64,000 bases of DNA, taken from contig NZ_CP083239.1 in the NCBI RefSeq assembly GCF_022836935.1, positions 868,001-932,000 of the forward strand. Direction: 5' to 3'. The stretch is from Ancylobacter polymorphus (lineage in GTDB: Bacteria; Pseudomonadota; Alphaproteobacteria; Rhizobiales; Xanthobacteraceae). Below the pieces are notes generated by a model, which worked only from the letters and a program-made list of their open reading frames with translations, searched no databases and was not told where the DNA came from. Made by a program: the position numbers and the translations under genes. Positions 9,240-18,056 of this stretch are shown here, piece after piece (position 1 is the first letter of the stretch; each line of letters begins with the position of its first letter).

Positions 9240-10040
9240 ATGCACGATGAACCCCTCCCCCGCCGGCATCGGATCGGCATGCTGACGCCGTCTTCCAACA
9301 CGGTGCTGGAGCCCTATACGGCGCGGATGCTGGAGCCGCTTTTCCCCGAGGTGACGGCGCATTTCGCCCGTTTCCGGGTGACGCGTATCGCGCTCGACGA
9401 CAGCGCCTCCAACCAGTTCCGCCAGGAGCCGATCCTGGCGGCGGCGGAGCTGCTCGCCGACGCCCGCACCGACATCATCGCCTGGAACGGCACCTCGGCG
9501 AGCTGGCTCGGCTTCGACACCGATGCGCGGCTCTGCGCGGCGATCGAGGCGCGAACGGGCGTGAAGGCCACCAGCTGCATTCTCGGCCTCAACCGGCTGC
9601 TCGCGGAGGGCGGGGTGCGGCGGCTCGGCCTCGTCACCCCCTACACCGCCGATGTCGGCGCCCGCATCGCCGCCAATTACGCCGCGCATGGCGTGGAGGT
9701 GGTGGCCGGACTCCATGCCGGCCTGTCCGACAACTTCTCCTTCGCCGACATCGCCGACGACCAGGTCGGCCATATGTGCGCGAAGGTTGCGGCGGCAAAG
9801 CCCGACGCCATCGCCATTGTCTGCACCAATATGCGCGGCGCACGGGTTGGCGCGGAGATCGAGCGCGCGCTCGGGATTCCCATCATCGATTCCGTCGCCG
9901 CCACGCTGTGGGGCTGCCTGCGCGCGCTCGACCTTCCCATCGCGCCGCTCGCCGGCTTCGGCTCGCTCTTCGCTACACCGGCCTTTGCCGGCCTCAGCGC
10001 CCCTGCGCCCGCCGCCACGCCGCCGGGGTCGCGCCGATAA
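9240..10040 (+). CDS. Asp/Glu racemase superfamily protein, arylmalonate decarboxylase-like
   Basis: Member of the Asp/Glu racemase, maleate isomerase and arylmalonate decarboxylase superfamily, 266 residues. Racemases and maleate isomerases use two cysteines. Here the first position is Gly84 in WNGTSASW, whereas the second Cys is kept (C195 in VCTNMRG). This Gly-Thr-Ser plus single-Cys pattern is that of arylmalonate decarboxylase (G74-T75-S76 and C188 in the Bordetella enzyme, from memory). A decarboxylase for a malonate-type acid is therefore more likely than a racemase. It lies 48 bases after the GGT-like gene on the same strand. Its last 47 bases overlap the 3' end of the convergent AraC gene. 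Confidence 0.82.
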   Translation: MHDEPLPRRHRIGMLTPSSNTVLEPYTARMLEPLFPEVTAHFARFRVTRIALDDSASNQFRQEPILAAAELLADARTDIIAWNGTSASWLGFDTDARLCAAIEARTGVKATSCILGLNRLLAEGGVRRLGLVTPYTADVGARIAANYAAHGVEVVAGLHAGLSDNFSFADIADDQVGHMCAKVAAAKPDAIAIVCTNMRGARVGAEIERALGIPIIDSVAATLWGCLRALDLPIAPLAGFGSLFATPAFAGLSAPAPAATPPGSRR

Positions 10041-10881
10041 GCCGGCGGAAGCTGCGGGTCAGGTGCGCCTGATCGGTGAAGCCGGTGGCGGAAGCGATTT
10101 CGGTGAGCGGCAGCTCGGTATCGGTCAGCAGCGCCTGCACCCGCCGCAGCCGCGCCTTGAGGTGCCACTGATAGGGCGGCACCCCGGTCGCGGCCTTGAA
10201 GGCATGGCTGAAATAGGATTGCGACAGGCCGGTCAGCTCCGCCAGTTCCTGCAGGCGGATGTTGCGGGCGCAATGGGCCTCGATGAAATCCGTCACCCGC
10301 CGCAGCTGGCGCGGGGAGAGCGCGGGGCCCCGCGCCGCCGCGCTCGGCGCGCGGCCGAGCTTCAAGAGGTCGATGAACAGAGCGAGGGTCAGCCCATCGC
10401 CATAGAGGTCGTGGCGACGCTCGGGGCCGGTGCATTCCTCCGCGATCAGCTGCGCCAGGGTGAACAGGCGCGGATCGAGAAAATCGAGCCGCGGCGTCGC
10501 CAGCCGCTCATCGTCGAGATCCTCGCCGAGGCGCTCGCTGAGCGTCGGCGCGTGGAAATGCAGGTCGAGGTGGCGCACCCGCACCGGCTCGTCGACATGC
10601 GACCAGATCGGCAGGTCGGCGGGCACGAAGCTCATGCGGTGCGGGGCACGCTGCACCCGGCGCGGGCGACCATCCACCGAGAGCTGCACATCCGAGCGCC
10701 CGCCCTCGCGCTCCAGCACCACGAACAGCCGGGCATCGCGCGAGACATAATGCCCGCCCGCCCCCGCCGCGCAGGCGACATGCCAGACATCGGCGATGAT
10801 GCCGTTCCAGCTGCGCCAGTGCAGCTCGTCCAGAAGGGTGATGCCCTCCACGGTGGAGGTCATGCGCGGTTGAAAGCTCAT
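9994..10881 (-). CDS. AraC-family transcriptional regulator
   Basis: DNA-binding regulator of 295 residues. The C-terminal third holds two helix-turn-helix motifs of the AraC type: RLQELAELTGLSQSYFSHAF and, after VPPYQWHLKARLRRVQALL, the second helix pair LTEIASATGFTDQAHLTRSF. The N-terminal part is a cupin-like sensor region. It is divergent from the TonB-receptor gene, the usual position for an AraC activator of ferric-siderophore uptake that senses the ferri-siderophore, so it probably controls the operon to its right; control of the convergent left cluster is less likely. Effector unknown. Confidence 0.9.
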   Translation of the reverse strand: MSFQPRMTSTVEGITLLDELHWRSWNGIIADVWHVACAAGAGGHYVSRDARLFVVLEREGGRSDVQLSVDGRPRRVQRAPHRMSFVPADLPIWSHVDEPVRVRHLDLHFHAPTLSERLGEDLDDERLATPRLDFLDPRLFTLAQLIAEECTGPERRHDLYGDGLTLALFIDLLKLGRAPSAAARGPALSPRQLRRVTDFIEAHCARNIRLQELAELTGLSQSYFSHAFKAATGVPPYQWHLKARLRRVQALLTDTELPLTEIASATGFTDQAHLTRSFRRLIGATPAAWRRAQGR

Positions 10882-10912
10882 TCAGCGTGCCATTCGTCAA
10901 GATCAACGCGGC

Positions 10913-10940
10913 ACTTCATAGATTAGAATCAATATGAAGT
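10913..10940. promoter_or_regulatory. Nested palindrome, candidate operator between araC-type gene and TonB operon
   Basis: Perfect eight-base inverted repeat (ACTTCATA and TATGAAGT) with a twelve-base spacer that itself contains the smaller palindrome GATT-AG-AATC. It begins 32 bases upstream of the regulator start and lies about 190 bases before the receptor gene. The symmetry and AT-richness in a GC-rich genome point to a protein-binding site, either for the divergent regulator or for an iron regulator. The half TTAGAA resembles half of the rhizobial Irr (ICE) box, but the other half does not match. Confidence 0.5.
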
Positions 10941-11126
10941 AACACTCTCGCCTTGATCTCGCGCCAAATCCGTTGGATCAGGGGGCACTAGAGAACACGA
11001 TCGTTCAAAACACAAGAGGATGCGACAAGAACGGCGGAATGTTGATTGATATGAAGCGGTGTTTCCCAGGGCCGGAGGGGAACGCTTCTTTATAATTCAT
11101 CTCAACTGCTGAAAACGGGTACCGTG

Positions 11127-13262
11127 ATGCGCAAAGGGCTGGCCCTCTCAACGATGTCGCTGCTGATGGGCAGCACGGCGATCCTTGTCTCGGCCCCGGC
11201 GGCACGGGCGCAGCAGCAGGGTGCGGCGGCCATCGAGCTTGAGCAGATCGACATTCAGGGCCAGCGCACGGACGACACGCAGGGCTATGTCGCCCGCACC
11301 AGCACCGCCGGCACCAAGACCGACACGCCGCTGATCGAGGTGCCGCAGTCCATCTCCGTCGTCACCCGCGACCAGATGGACGCGCGCGGCGTGCAGAGCG
11401 TCGGGCAGGCGCTCGACTACACCGCCGGCGTCGTCTCCCAGCCTTTCGGCGCCGATCCGCGCTTCGACTACCCGATCATCCGCGGCTTCGCCGCCGACAA
11501 CAGCATGTATCTCAACGGCCTGAAGCTGATGCGCGAGGCCGGCACCAATGCCATCGACCCCTATGGGCTGGAGCGCATCGACGTGGTGCGCGGCCCCGCC
11601 TCGGTGCTCTATGGCCAGGGCAATCCCGGCGGCCTGCTCGACTTCATCTCCAAGCGCCCGACCTTCACCAATTTCGGCGAGGTGCAGGTGGAGGCCGGCA
11701 GCTACGACCGCTATGTCGGCCGTTTCGACATTGGCGGCGTGCTGCCGGACAATGCCGACATCTCCTACCGCCTCACCGGCCTTGCCCGCGAGAGCGACAC
11801 CCAGACCGACTATATCGACGACAACCGGCTGTTCTTCGCCCCGGCGCTGACCTGGCGGCCTTCGACCGACACCGAGCTCACCGTGCTGGCCAATATCCAG
11901 TACGATCAGTCTGGCACCCCGGTCGGCCTGCCGGTGCAGTATACCGTGAATGCCGATGGCGGCCTGCGCCTGCCGCGCAACCTGTTCCTCGGCGATCCTG
12001 ACTACGACAATTCCAACCGCACCTTCGGCAGCGTCGGCTACGAGTTCAAGCACCGCTTCAACGACACCTGGGAGTTCCGCCAGAACGCCCGTTATGCCGT
12101 GCTCGCCTGGGACTATAACAGCCTCTATTACAGCGCGCTGAGCCCGACCAATCCGCTCGTCGCCAATCGCGGCTCGTCGGAAAATTCCGAATCGCAGCAG
12201 ACCTTCAATCTCGACAGCCAGATGCTCGGCAAATTCGATACCGGGGCGCTGAGCCATGAGGTGCTGGTCGGCGTCGATTATCGCCGCTACAGCGAATCCA
12301 ACACCACCGCCTTCGGCACCGCCTCGCCGATCAACATCCTGTTCCCGATCTACAACCAGCCGGTCGGCGGCACGCCCTGGTACACGTCGGATGTGAACGG
12401 CACGATCTCGCAGACGGGCGTCTATGCGCAGGACCAGGTGAAGCTGCAGAACTGGCTGCTGACCGTCGGCCTGCGCCATGACTGGGCGACCACCGATTCC
12501 ACCAACCTGACCAATTTCGGCGACACCACGCAGAACCAGGACGACAGCGCCTTCACCGGCCGCGTCGGCCTCACCTATCTCTTCGACAACGGCATCGCCC
12601 CCTATTTCAACTATTCCACCTCCTTCGAGCCGGTGATCGGCAACATGCCGACCCAGCTCGGCGGCGGCGCTTTCCAGCCGATGGAGGGCGAGCAGGTCGA
12701 ACTCGGCGTGAAGTACCAGCCGGTGGGCTGGAACGGCTTCTTCACCGCCGCCGTCTACGACCTCACCCAGTCCAATGTGCTGTCCTCGCAGCTTATCGAC
12801 GGGGTGAGCTACCAGACCCAGATCGGCGAGGTGCGGGTGAAGGGCTTCGAGTTCACCGCCGTGGCCGGGCTCGCGGACGGGCTCAACCTGATCGCCAACT
12901 ATACCTATATGAACGCCGAGATCACCCAGGGCCAATATGCCGGCAACCGCCCGGCCAATGTGCCGGAGAACATGGCCAATCTCTGGCTCGACTACACCGT
13001 GCACTCGGGGGCGTGGGCGGGCTTCGGGGTTGGCGGCGGCGTGCGCTTCGTCGGTGATCGCTACGCGCTCGACGACAACAGCATCTTCCTGTCATCCAAC
13101 ACGCTGTTCGATGCCGCCCTGCATTACGAGAAGGGCCCGTTCAAGGCCCAGCTGAACGTCAACAACATCGCCGACGAGACCTATGTCGCCGGCTGCGGCT
13201 TCTTCGGCTGCTTCTATGGCAATGGCCGCACCGTGCTCGGAACCCTGTCCTACAAATGGTAG
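11127..13262 (+). CDS. TonB-dependent siderophore receptor
   Basis: Outer-membrane ferric-siderophore receptor of about 711 residues. It starts with a cleavable signal peptide ending near APAARAQQ, then a plug domain with the family sequence PLIEVPQSISVVTRDQ and the motif IDVVRGPASVLYGQGNPGG, then a 22-strand barrel ending in the aromatic-terminated strand LGTLSYKW. The sequence IELEQIDIQGQ after the signal peptide is a possible TonB box. ATG was preferred over the GTG one codon earlier; no strong ribosome binding site is seen for either. The ATPase gene starts inside its last codons. Ferric siderophore identity is unknown. Confidence 0.93.
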   Translation: MRKGLALSTMSLLMGSTAILVSAPAARAQQQGAAAIELEQIDIQGQRTDDTQGYVARTSTAGTKTDTPLIEVPQSISVVTRDQMDARGVQSVGQALDYTAGVVSQPFGADPRFDYPIIRGFAADNSMYLNGLKLMREAGTNAIDPYGLERIDVVRGPASVLYGQGNPGGLLDFISKRPTFTNFGEVQVEAGSYDRYVGRFDIGGVLPDNADISYRLTGLARESDTQTDYIDDNRLFFAPALTWRPSTDTELTVLANIQYDQSGTPVGLPVQYTVNADGGLRLPRNLFLGDPDYDNSNRTFGSVGYEFKHRFNDTWEFRQNARYAVLAWDYNSLYYSALSPTNPLVANRGSSENSESQQTFNLDSQMLGKFDTGALSHEVLVGVDYRRYSESNTTAFGTASPINILFPIYNQPVGGTPWYTSDVNGTISQTGVYAQDQVKLQNWLLTVGLRHDWATTDSTNLTNFGDTTQNQDDSAFTGRVGLTYLFDNGIAPYFNYSTSFEPVIGNMPTQLGGGAFQPMEGEQVELGVKYQPVGWNGFFTAAVYDLTQSNVLSSQLIDGVSYQTQIGEVRVKGFEFTAVAGLADGLNLIANYTYMNAEITQGQYAGNRPANVPENMANLWLDYTVHSGAWAGFGVGGGVRFVGDRYALDDNSIFLSSNTLFDAALHYEKGPFKAQLNVNNIADETYVAGCGFFGCFYGNGRTVLGTLSYKW

Positions 13263-14080
13263 AGCCTGCTCCTCCGGCGCCGGCGGGCGCGCTCTGGTCG
13301 CTGCGCGAGGCGGCGTTTTCGGCCGGCGACCGGGCGATCCTCAGCCCGCTGACGCTCGATCTGGCGGCGGGGCGGGTCTATGGGCTGATCGGCCCCAACG
13401 GCTCCGGCAAGAGCACGCTGCTGAAGATGCTCGCCCGCCAGATCGCCCCGACCGGCGGCGCGATCAGCTTCGACGGCCGCCCGCTCACGGGCTGGACGGG
13501 GCGCGCCTTCGCCCGCGAGGTCGCCTATATGCCGCAATTCATGCCCGCCTCCGACGGCATGAATGTGCGCGAACTGGTCGGCCTCGGCCGCTATCCCTGG
13601 CACGGCGCGCTCGGCCGCTTCACCGCCGAGGACGAGGCACGGGTGGAGGCGGCGATCCAGCGCACCGGCCTTTCCGCCTTTCGCGACCGGGCGGTGGACA
13701 GCCTTTCCGGCGGCGAACGCCAGCGCGCCTGGCTGGCGCTGATGCTGGCGCAGGGTGCGCGCTGCCTGCTGCTGGACGAGCCGACCTCGGCGCTCGACAT
13801 CGCCCACCAGATGGAGGTGCTCGCCATTCTGCGCGAGCTGGGCGACGAGGCCGGGACAGGCGCGGACGCCGGCGCGATGACGGTGATCGTCATCCTGCAC
13901 GACATCAACCTCGCCGCCCGAACCTGCGACGGCCTGCTCGCCCTGCGCGGCGGGCGGCTCATCGCCCAGGGCCCGTGCGGCGCGATCATGCAGCCGGAGC
14001 AGCTGCGCGCCATTTACGGGCTCGACATGGGCGTGATGGCGCATCCCGTCAGCGGCGCGCCGATGAGCTACGTGCTGTGA
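13256..14080 (+). CDS. Iron-siderophore ABC transporter ATP-binding protein (FhuC/FecE type)
   Basis: Cytoplasmic ATPase for ferric-siderophore import, 274 residues. Walker A is GPNGSGKST, the Q-loop region is VAYMPQFMPASDGM with the FecE/FhuC-typical VRELVGLGRYPWHG, the signature is LSGGERQRAWLALMLAQ, and Walker B is LLLDEPTSALDIAHQ with switch His in ILHDINLA. The start lies within the 3' end of the receptor gene, indicating translational coupling. An acidic insert (GDEAGTGADAG) before the H-loop strand is unusual but sits in a surface position. Confidence 0.93.
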   Translation: MVEPAPPAPAGALWSLREAAFSAGDRAILSPLTLDLAAGRVYGLIGPNGSGKSTLLKMLARQIAPTGGAISFDGRPLTGWTGRAFAREVAYMPQFMPASDGMNVRELVGLGRYPWHGALGRFTAEDEARVEAAIQRTGLSAFRDRAVDSLSGGERQRAWLALMLAQGARCLLLDEPTSALDIAHQMEVLAILRELGDEAGTGADAGAMTVIVILHDINLAARTCDGLLALRGGRLIAQGPCGAIMQPEQLRAIYGLDMGVMAHPVSGAPMSYVL

Positions 14081-14988
14081 GCCCCGCCCCGCACCTCCAC
14101 CGCCGTGCCCTGCTCGCCGCCGGTCTGGCGACGCTGGCGCTGCGCGGCGCACCGGCGCGGGCGCACGCTCCGGATCTTCGCCTCGCCACGGTCGATTGGG
14201 CACTGCTGGAAACCCTGCTCGGCATGGGCCTCACCCCGGTGGCGGCGGCCGAACTGGTGCTGTTTCGCGAGGTGGCGGTCGAGCCGCCCGTGCCGGCCTC
14301 GGTGGTCGATATCGGCCTGCGCGGCGCGGTGAATTTCGAGGCGCTGCGGCTGACCCGCCCAAGCCTCATCCTTAGTTCCAACTTCTATGGCTGGATGGAG
14401 CCGAAGCTGCGCCTCATCGCCCCGGTCGAGACGCTGTCCATCTACCGCACCGGCCGCCCGCCCTATGGCGAAGCCGAGGCGGCGGCAAGGGCGATCGGTG
14501 GCCTGACCGGGCGCGAGGACGCGGCCCGAGCGCTGATCGACACCGTCGCCGGGCAGATCGACGCCAGCCGGCAGCGCCTCACCGCGCAGGCGGGCCGGCC
14601 GCTGCTGGTGCTCAATCTCGGCGATTCCAGGCATTTCCGCGTCTTCGGTGCCGACAGCCTGTTCGGCGAGGTGATTTCCCGCCTCGGCCTGACCAATGCC
14701 TGGAGCAAGCGCACCTTCTACGCCGCCTCCGCCCCGCTCGGGCTGGAGGCGCTGGCGCGCTTTCCCGAGGCCTTCCTCGTCATCCTGCGCCCCGTGCCGC
14801 CGGATGCGGCGCGGGTGCTCGCCACCAGCGCGCTGTGGAACGCCCTGCCCAATATCCGTGCCCACCGCTTCGCCGTGCTCGACAGCGTCGATCCCTTCGG
14901 CGGTCTGCCCACCGCCGCGCGCTTCGCCCGCCTGCTCACGGCGGCGCTGCTGGACGACGGACCGACGAGCGGAGGCGGCCTTGGCTGA
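14077..14988 (+). CDS. Iron-siderophore ABC transporter substrate-binding protein (FhuD type)
   Basis: Periplasmic binding protein of 303 residues that delivers ferric siderophore to the permease. The N-terminus has a twin-arginine-like export signal (HRRALLAAGLATLAL ending in APARAHA). The two lobes begin with DLRLATVDWALLETLLGMGL and, after the single connecting helix, PLLVLNLGDSRHFRVFG, as in FhuD-type (class III) binding proteins. The GTG start overlaps the ATPase stop (GTGA), and the permease start falls within its last codons. Confidence 0.88.
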   Translation: MSPAPHLHRRALLAAGLATLALRGAPARAHAPDLRLATVDWALLETLLGMGLTPVAAAELVLFREVAVEPPVPASVVDIGLRGAVNFEALRLTRPSLILSSNFYGWMEPKLRLIAPVETLSIYRTGRPPYGEAEAAARAIGGLTGREDAARALIDTVAGQIDASRQRLTAQAGRPLLVLNLGDSRHFRVFGADSLFGEVISRLGLTNAWSKRTFYAASAPLGLEALARFPEAFLVILRPVPPDAARVLATSALWNALPNIRAHRFAVLDSVDPFGGLPTAARFARLLTAALLDDGPTSGGGLG

Positions 14989-16963
14989 GCTCGCCTTGCC
15001 CCGCCCCGCCAGCCTGCGGCCGCTGCCTTTCGGGCTCGCGCTCGCCGCGCTCGGCCTCGGCCTGTTCGCGCTGGTGCTGCTGCGCCGGCCGGACATGCCG
15101 GGCGCGTCGTTCGATCTCGACGCGCTGCTGCTCTGGCACAGCCTGCTGCCGCGCGCGGCGACCGCGCTGCTGGCCGGCGCGGCGCTGGGGCTTTCCGGCG
15201 CGCTGCTGCAACGGGTGCTGCGCAACCCGATCGCGGATCCCTCCACGCTCGGCATCGCCGCCGGCGCGCAGCTGGCCCTGACGCTGGCCCTAGCCTTCGC
15301 CCCGGCGCTGCTCGCCTTCTCGCGCGAGGGCACCGCCTTTGCCGGCGGCGTGGTGGCGGTGGCATTGGTGCTGGCGCTGAGCGCCCGGCGCGGCTTCGAG
15401 CCGGTGACGCTGGTGGTCGCCGGCATGACGCTGTCGCTGATGGCCGGCGCGCTGAGCGCGGCGCTCATCCTCGCGCGCGGGGATTATGTGTTCGCCCTGT
15501 TCATCTGGGGCGCCGGCTCGCTGCACCAGCAGAACTGGGAACCGGCGCTTGTCATCGGCACGCGGCTGGCGCTGGCGGCTGGCGCCACCTTCCTGCTGCG
15601 CCGCCCGCTCGGCCTCATGGCGCTGGACGATGCCGGCGCGCGCAGCCTCGGCATGGCGGTGCAGGGAATGCGGCTCGCCGTCATCGCGGTGGCGGTAGCG
15701 CTGGCGGCGAGCGTGGTGTCCGAGGTCGGGGTGATCGGCTTTGTCGGCCTCGCCGCCCCGGCCTTGGCGCGCGTCGCCGGGGCAAGGCGGCCGGACGCCG
15801 TGCTGCTCGCCGCGCCGCTGATCGGCGCGCTGCTGCTGTGGATCACCGACAGCCTGGTGCAGCTCACCGCCGGCAGTGGCGGCGACCTCATCCCGACCGG
15901 CGCGGCGGTCGGCCTGCTCGGCGGGCCGCTCTTGCTGTGGCTGCTGCCGCGCCTGCGCGCCACCGCCCCGCCGCTCACCGCCCCTGCCACGCCCCGCCGC
16001 CGCTGGCGCCACCCGCGCCGCGTTCTCGCCGGGCTGGCCGTCGCGGCCCTTCTGGTCGGACTTTTCGCGCTGGTCGCCGGGCGCGATCTCGAGGGCTGGG
16101 CCCTCGCCACCGGGCCGCTGCTGACGGAGCTTCTGGCGTTCCGCGCCCCGCGCGTCGTCGCGGCGGCGGCCGCCGGCGGGCTGCTCGGCGCGGCCGGGGC
16201 GATCATGCAGAAGCTCACCGGCAATCCGCTCGCCGGCCCGGAAGTGCTGGGTGTCAGCGCTGGCGCCGGGGTCGGCCTCGCCGCCGCGCTGATGCTCGTA
16301 CCGGAGGCCGGCCCGGGCCTGCTGCTCGCCGCCAGTGCCGGCGGCGCGTTGGGCGCACTGCTGCTGGTGCTGGCCATCGCGGCGGCGACCGGCTTCGGGG
16401 CGGAAAAGCTGCTGCTCGCCGGCATCGCGCTCGGCTGCATGGCGCTCGCGATTCTCTCCGCCGTCTTCGCCGCCGGCGGGCCGGGCAGCTTTTTGCTGCT
16501 GGCCTGGTTGGCCGGCACCACCGACCGGGTCGACCTGATGCAGGCCGGCATTCTCGCCGCCTGCGCGCTTGTCCTGCTCCTTCCCGTCGCCCTCGCCGGC
16601 CGCTGGCTGGCCCTGCTGCCGCTCGGCGCGGGGGTCGCCGGCTCGCTCGGCCTGAGGGTGGCGGCAAGCCAGCTGCTGCTCACGCTGCTCGCGGCGGCGA
16701 TGACCGGGGTGGCGGCGTTCTTCGTCGGCCCGCTCAGCCTCGTCGGGCTGATCGGCCCGCACCTCGCCCGCCAGCTCGGCCTGAATCGCGGCGCCCTCTT
16801 CGTCTTCGCCTCGGCACTCATCGGCGCGCTGGTGCTGCTGCTGGCGGACTGGCTGGCCCGCATGGTCGCCTTCCCCTACCAGCTGCCCACCGGCCTGCTC
16901 GCGGCGCTGGTTGGCGGGCCGTACCTGATCTGGCTGCTGCAACGGGGAGACCGGCATGGGTGA
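14981..16963 (+). CDS. FhuB-type double-length iron-siderophore permease
   Basis: Inner-membrane permease of about 660 residues with two homologous FecCD-like halves, the arrangement of FhuB. The first half carries GLSGALLQRVLRNPIADPST and the second GAAGAIMQKLTGNPLAGPE, the paired coupling motifs of this family; each half has about ten hydrophobic helices and ends in GGPLLLWLL or GGPYLIWLL. I chose a TTG start overlapping the end of the binding-protein gene because no ATG or GTG gives a better fit. It forms the transporter with the two preceding genes. Confidence 0.92.
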   Translation: MAELALPRPASLRPLPFGLALAALGLGLFALVLLRRPDMPGASFDLDALLLWHSLLPRAATALLAGAALGLSGALLQRVLRNPIADPSTLGIAAGAQLALTLALAFAPALLAFSREGTAFAGGVVAVALVLALSARRGFEPVTLVVAGMTLSLMAGALSAALILARGDYVFALFIWGAGSLHQQNWEPALVIGTRLALAAGATFLLRRPLGLMALDDAGARSLGMAVQGMRLAVIAVAVALAASVVSEVGVIGFVGLAAPALARVAGARRPDAVLLAAPLIGALLLWITDSLVQLTAGSGGDLIPTGAAVGLLGGPLLLWLLPRLRATAPPLTAPATPRRRWRHPRRVLAGLAVAALLVGLFALVAGRDLEGWALATGPLLTELLAFRAPRVVAAAAAGGLLGAAGAIMQKLTGNPLAGPEVLGVSAGAGVGLAAALMLVPEAGPGLLLAASAGGALGALLLVLAIAAATGFGAEKLLLAGIALGCMALAILSAVFAAGGPGSFLLLAWLAGTTDRVDLMQAGILAACALVLLLPVALAGRWLALLPLGAGVAGSLGLRVAASQLLLTLLAAAMTGVAAFFVGPLSLVGLIGPHLARQLGLNRGALFVFASALIGALVLLLADWLARMVAFPYQLPTGLLAALVGGPYLIWLLQRGDRHG

Positions 16964-18035
16964 ACCCTTCACCGCGCAGGCGCGCATCGCCTGCACCGGC
17001 GCGGCGGACCTCCTCGCCCGCCTCTGCGCCCGGCTGGAGCCGGAGACGCTGCGCGAGCGCACGCCGCATGCGGCGCGGCTGGAGAACTGGTGCGGCGAGG
17101 CGGCGCTGTCCATCGACGCCGCCGGCCGGCTGGTGCTTGACGCCCGCAGCGACCGCGAGGACCGGCTTTCCGTGCTGCGCATGCAATTGGCCGAGCATCT
17201 CCACGCCGCCATGGAAGGGGCCGCCCCCGTCTTCGCCTGGGAAGGCCATGGCGCCGGCAAGCCAGACCTACCCTATTTCCGCGCCATGCGTGTCGCCGCC
17301 GCCTACCCGGTCACGCCGCGCATGCGCCGCGTGGTGCTGCAAGGCGACGCCGCGCATTTCGCCAGCGGCGGGCTGCATGTGCGGCTGCTCATTCCGCCGG
17401 CCGGCCGCACGCCGGTCTGGCCGCACGCGGCTCCCGACGGGCGCATCGTCTGGCCGGCGGGGGCGGACGCGGTCATCCCCCGCGTCTACACCGTGCGGGA
17501 GGTCGATGCGGCGGCAGGCACGCTGGCGCTCGACATGGTGCTGCACCCCGGCGCCGCCACGCCGGGGTCGGATTTCGCCCGTGACGCCCGTCCCGGCGAC
17601 CCGGCGGGGCTGCTCGGTCCCGGTGGCGCCGGCCTGCCGCCGGCCCGCTTGTATGTGCTCGCCGGCGACGAGACCGCGCTGCCCGTCATCGCCCGCCTGC
17701 TGGCGGAACTGCCGGCTGAGGCGCAGGCGGTGGTGCGGCTGGAAGTGGCGGATGCGGGCGAACGCCAGCCCCTGCCCTCGCCCGCCCGGCTCGATGTCGA
17801 ATGGCTCCTTCGCGACGGCGCCCCCGCCGGCACCGGCGACCTTCTGGAGCGGGCGGTCCGCGCGCTCGACCTGCCCGCCGACCCTGAGGACATGTATGTG
17901 TTTGCCGGCTGCGAGCAGCAGACCGCGCGGGCCCTGCGCCGCCACCTCACCCAGGAACGCGGCCTCCCCAAGTCCCGCTGCGCCATCGCCGCCTATTGGC
18001 GGCGTGGCCACGCGGGAGTCGATCTGGCCGATTGA
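16956..18035 (+). CDS. DUF2218 plus siderophore-interacting (SIP) ferric reductase
   Basis: Predicted cytoplasmic flavin-dependent ferric-siderophore reductase, 359 residues, releasing iron after import. Residues about 1-95 look like a DUF2218 domain (ATAR-like segments around LCARLEPETLRE and LVLDARSDREDRLSVL). Residues about 105-355 are the SIP family: the FAD-binding segment VIPRVYTVREVD, then GPGGAGLPPARLYVLAGDETALP and the C-terminal CEQQTARALRRHL and AAYWRRGHAG motifs. The start overlaps the permease stop. It is the last gene of the uptake operon; the exporter gene follows 21 bases later. Confidence 0.9.
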   Translation: MGEPFTAQARIACTGAADLLARLCARLEPETLRERTPHAARLENWCGEAALSIDAAGRLVLDARSDREDRLSVLRMQLAEHLHAAMEGAAPVFAWEGHGAGKPDLPYFRAMRVAAAYPVTPRMRRVVLQGDAAHFASGGLHVRLLIPPAGRTPVWPHAAPDGRIVWPAGADAVIPRVYTVREVDAAAGTLALDMVLHPGAATPGSDFARDARPGDPAGLLGPGGAGLPPARLYVLAGDETALPVIARLLAELPAEAQAVVRLEVADAGERQPLPSPARLDVEWLLRDGAPAGTGDLLERAVRALDLPADPEDMYVFAGCEQQTARALRRHLTQERGLPKSRCAIAAYWRRGHAGVDLAD

Positions 18036-18056
18036 GGCCGCTATAAGCGATCCATC

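Noticed and set aside
10922..10938. Irr/ICE-box-like sequence
   Set aside because: Only the TTAGAA half matches; the other half does not. Described instead as a palindrome of unknown binder.
11039..11095. 18-codon upstream frame before the TonB receptor, with a GGCGGA-like site
   Set aside because: Could be a leader peptide, but there is no repeated regulatory codon or attenuator hairpin to support it.
15290..17260. Open frame of 656 codons on the - strand
   Set aside because: Opposite the FhuB-like permease; no recognisable domain and low-complexity Gln/Arg/Gly composition.
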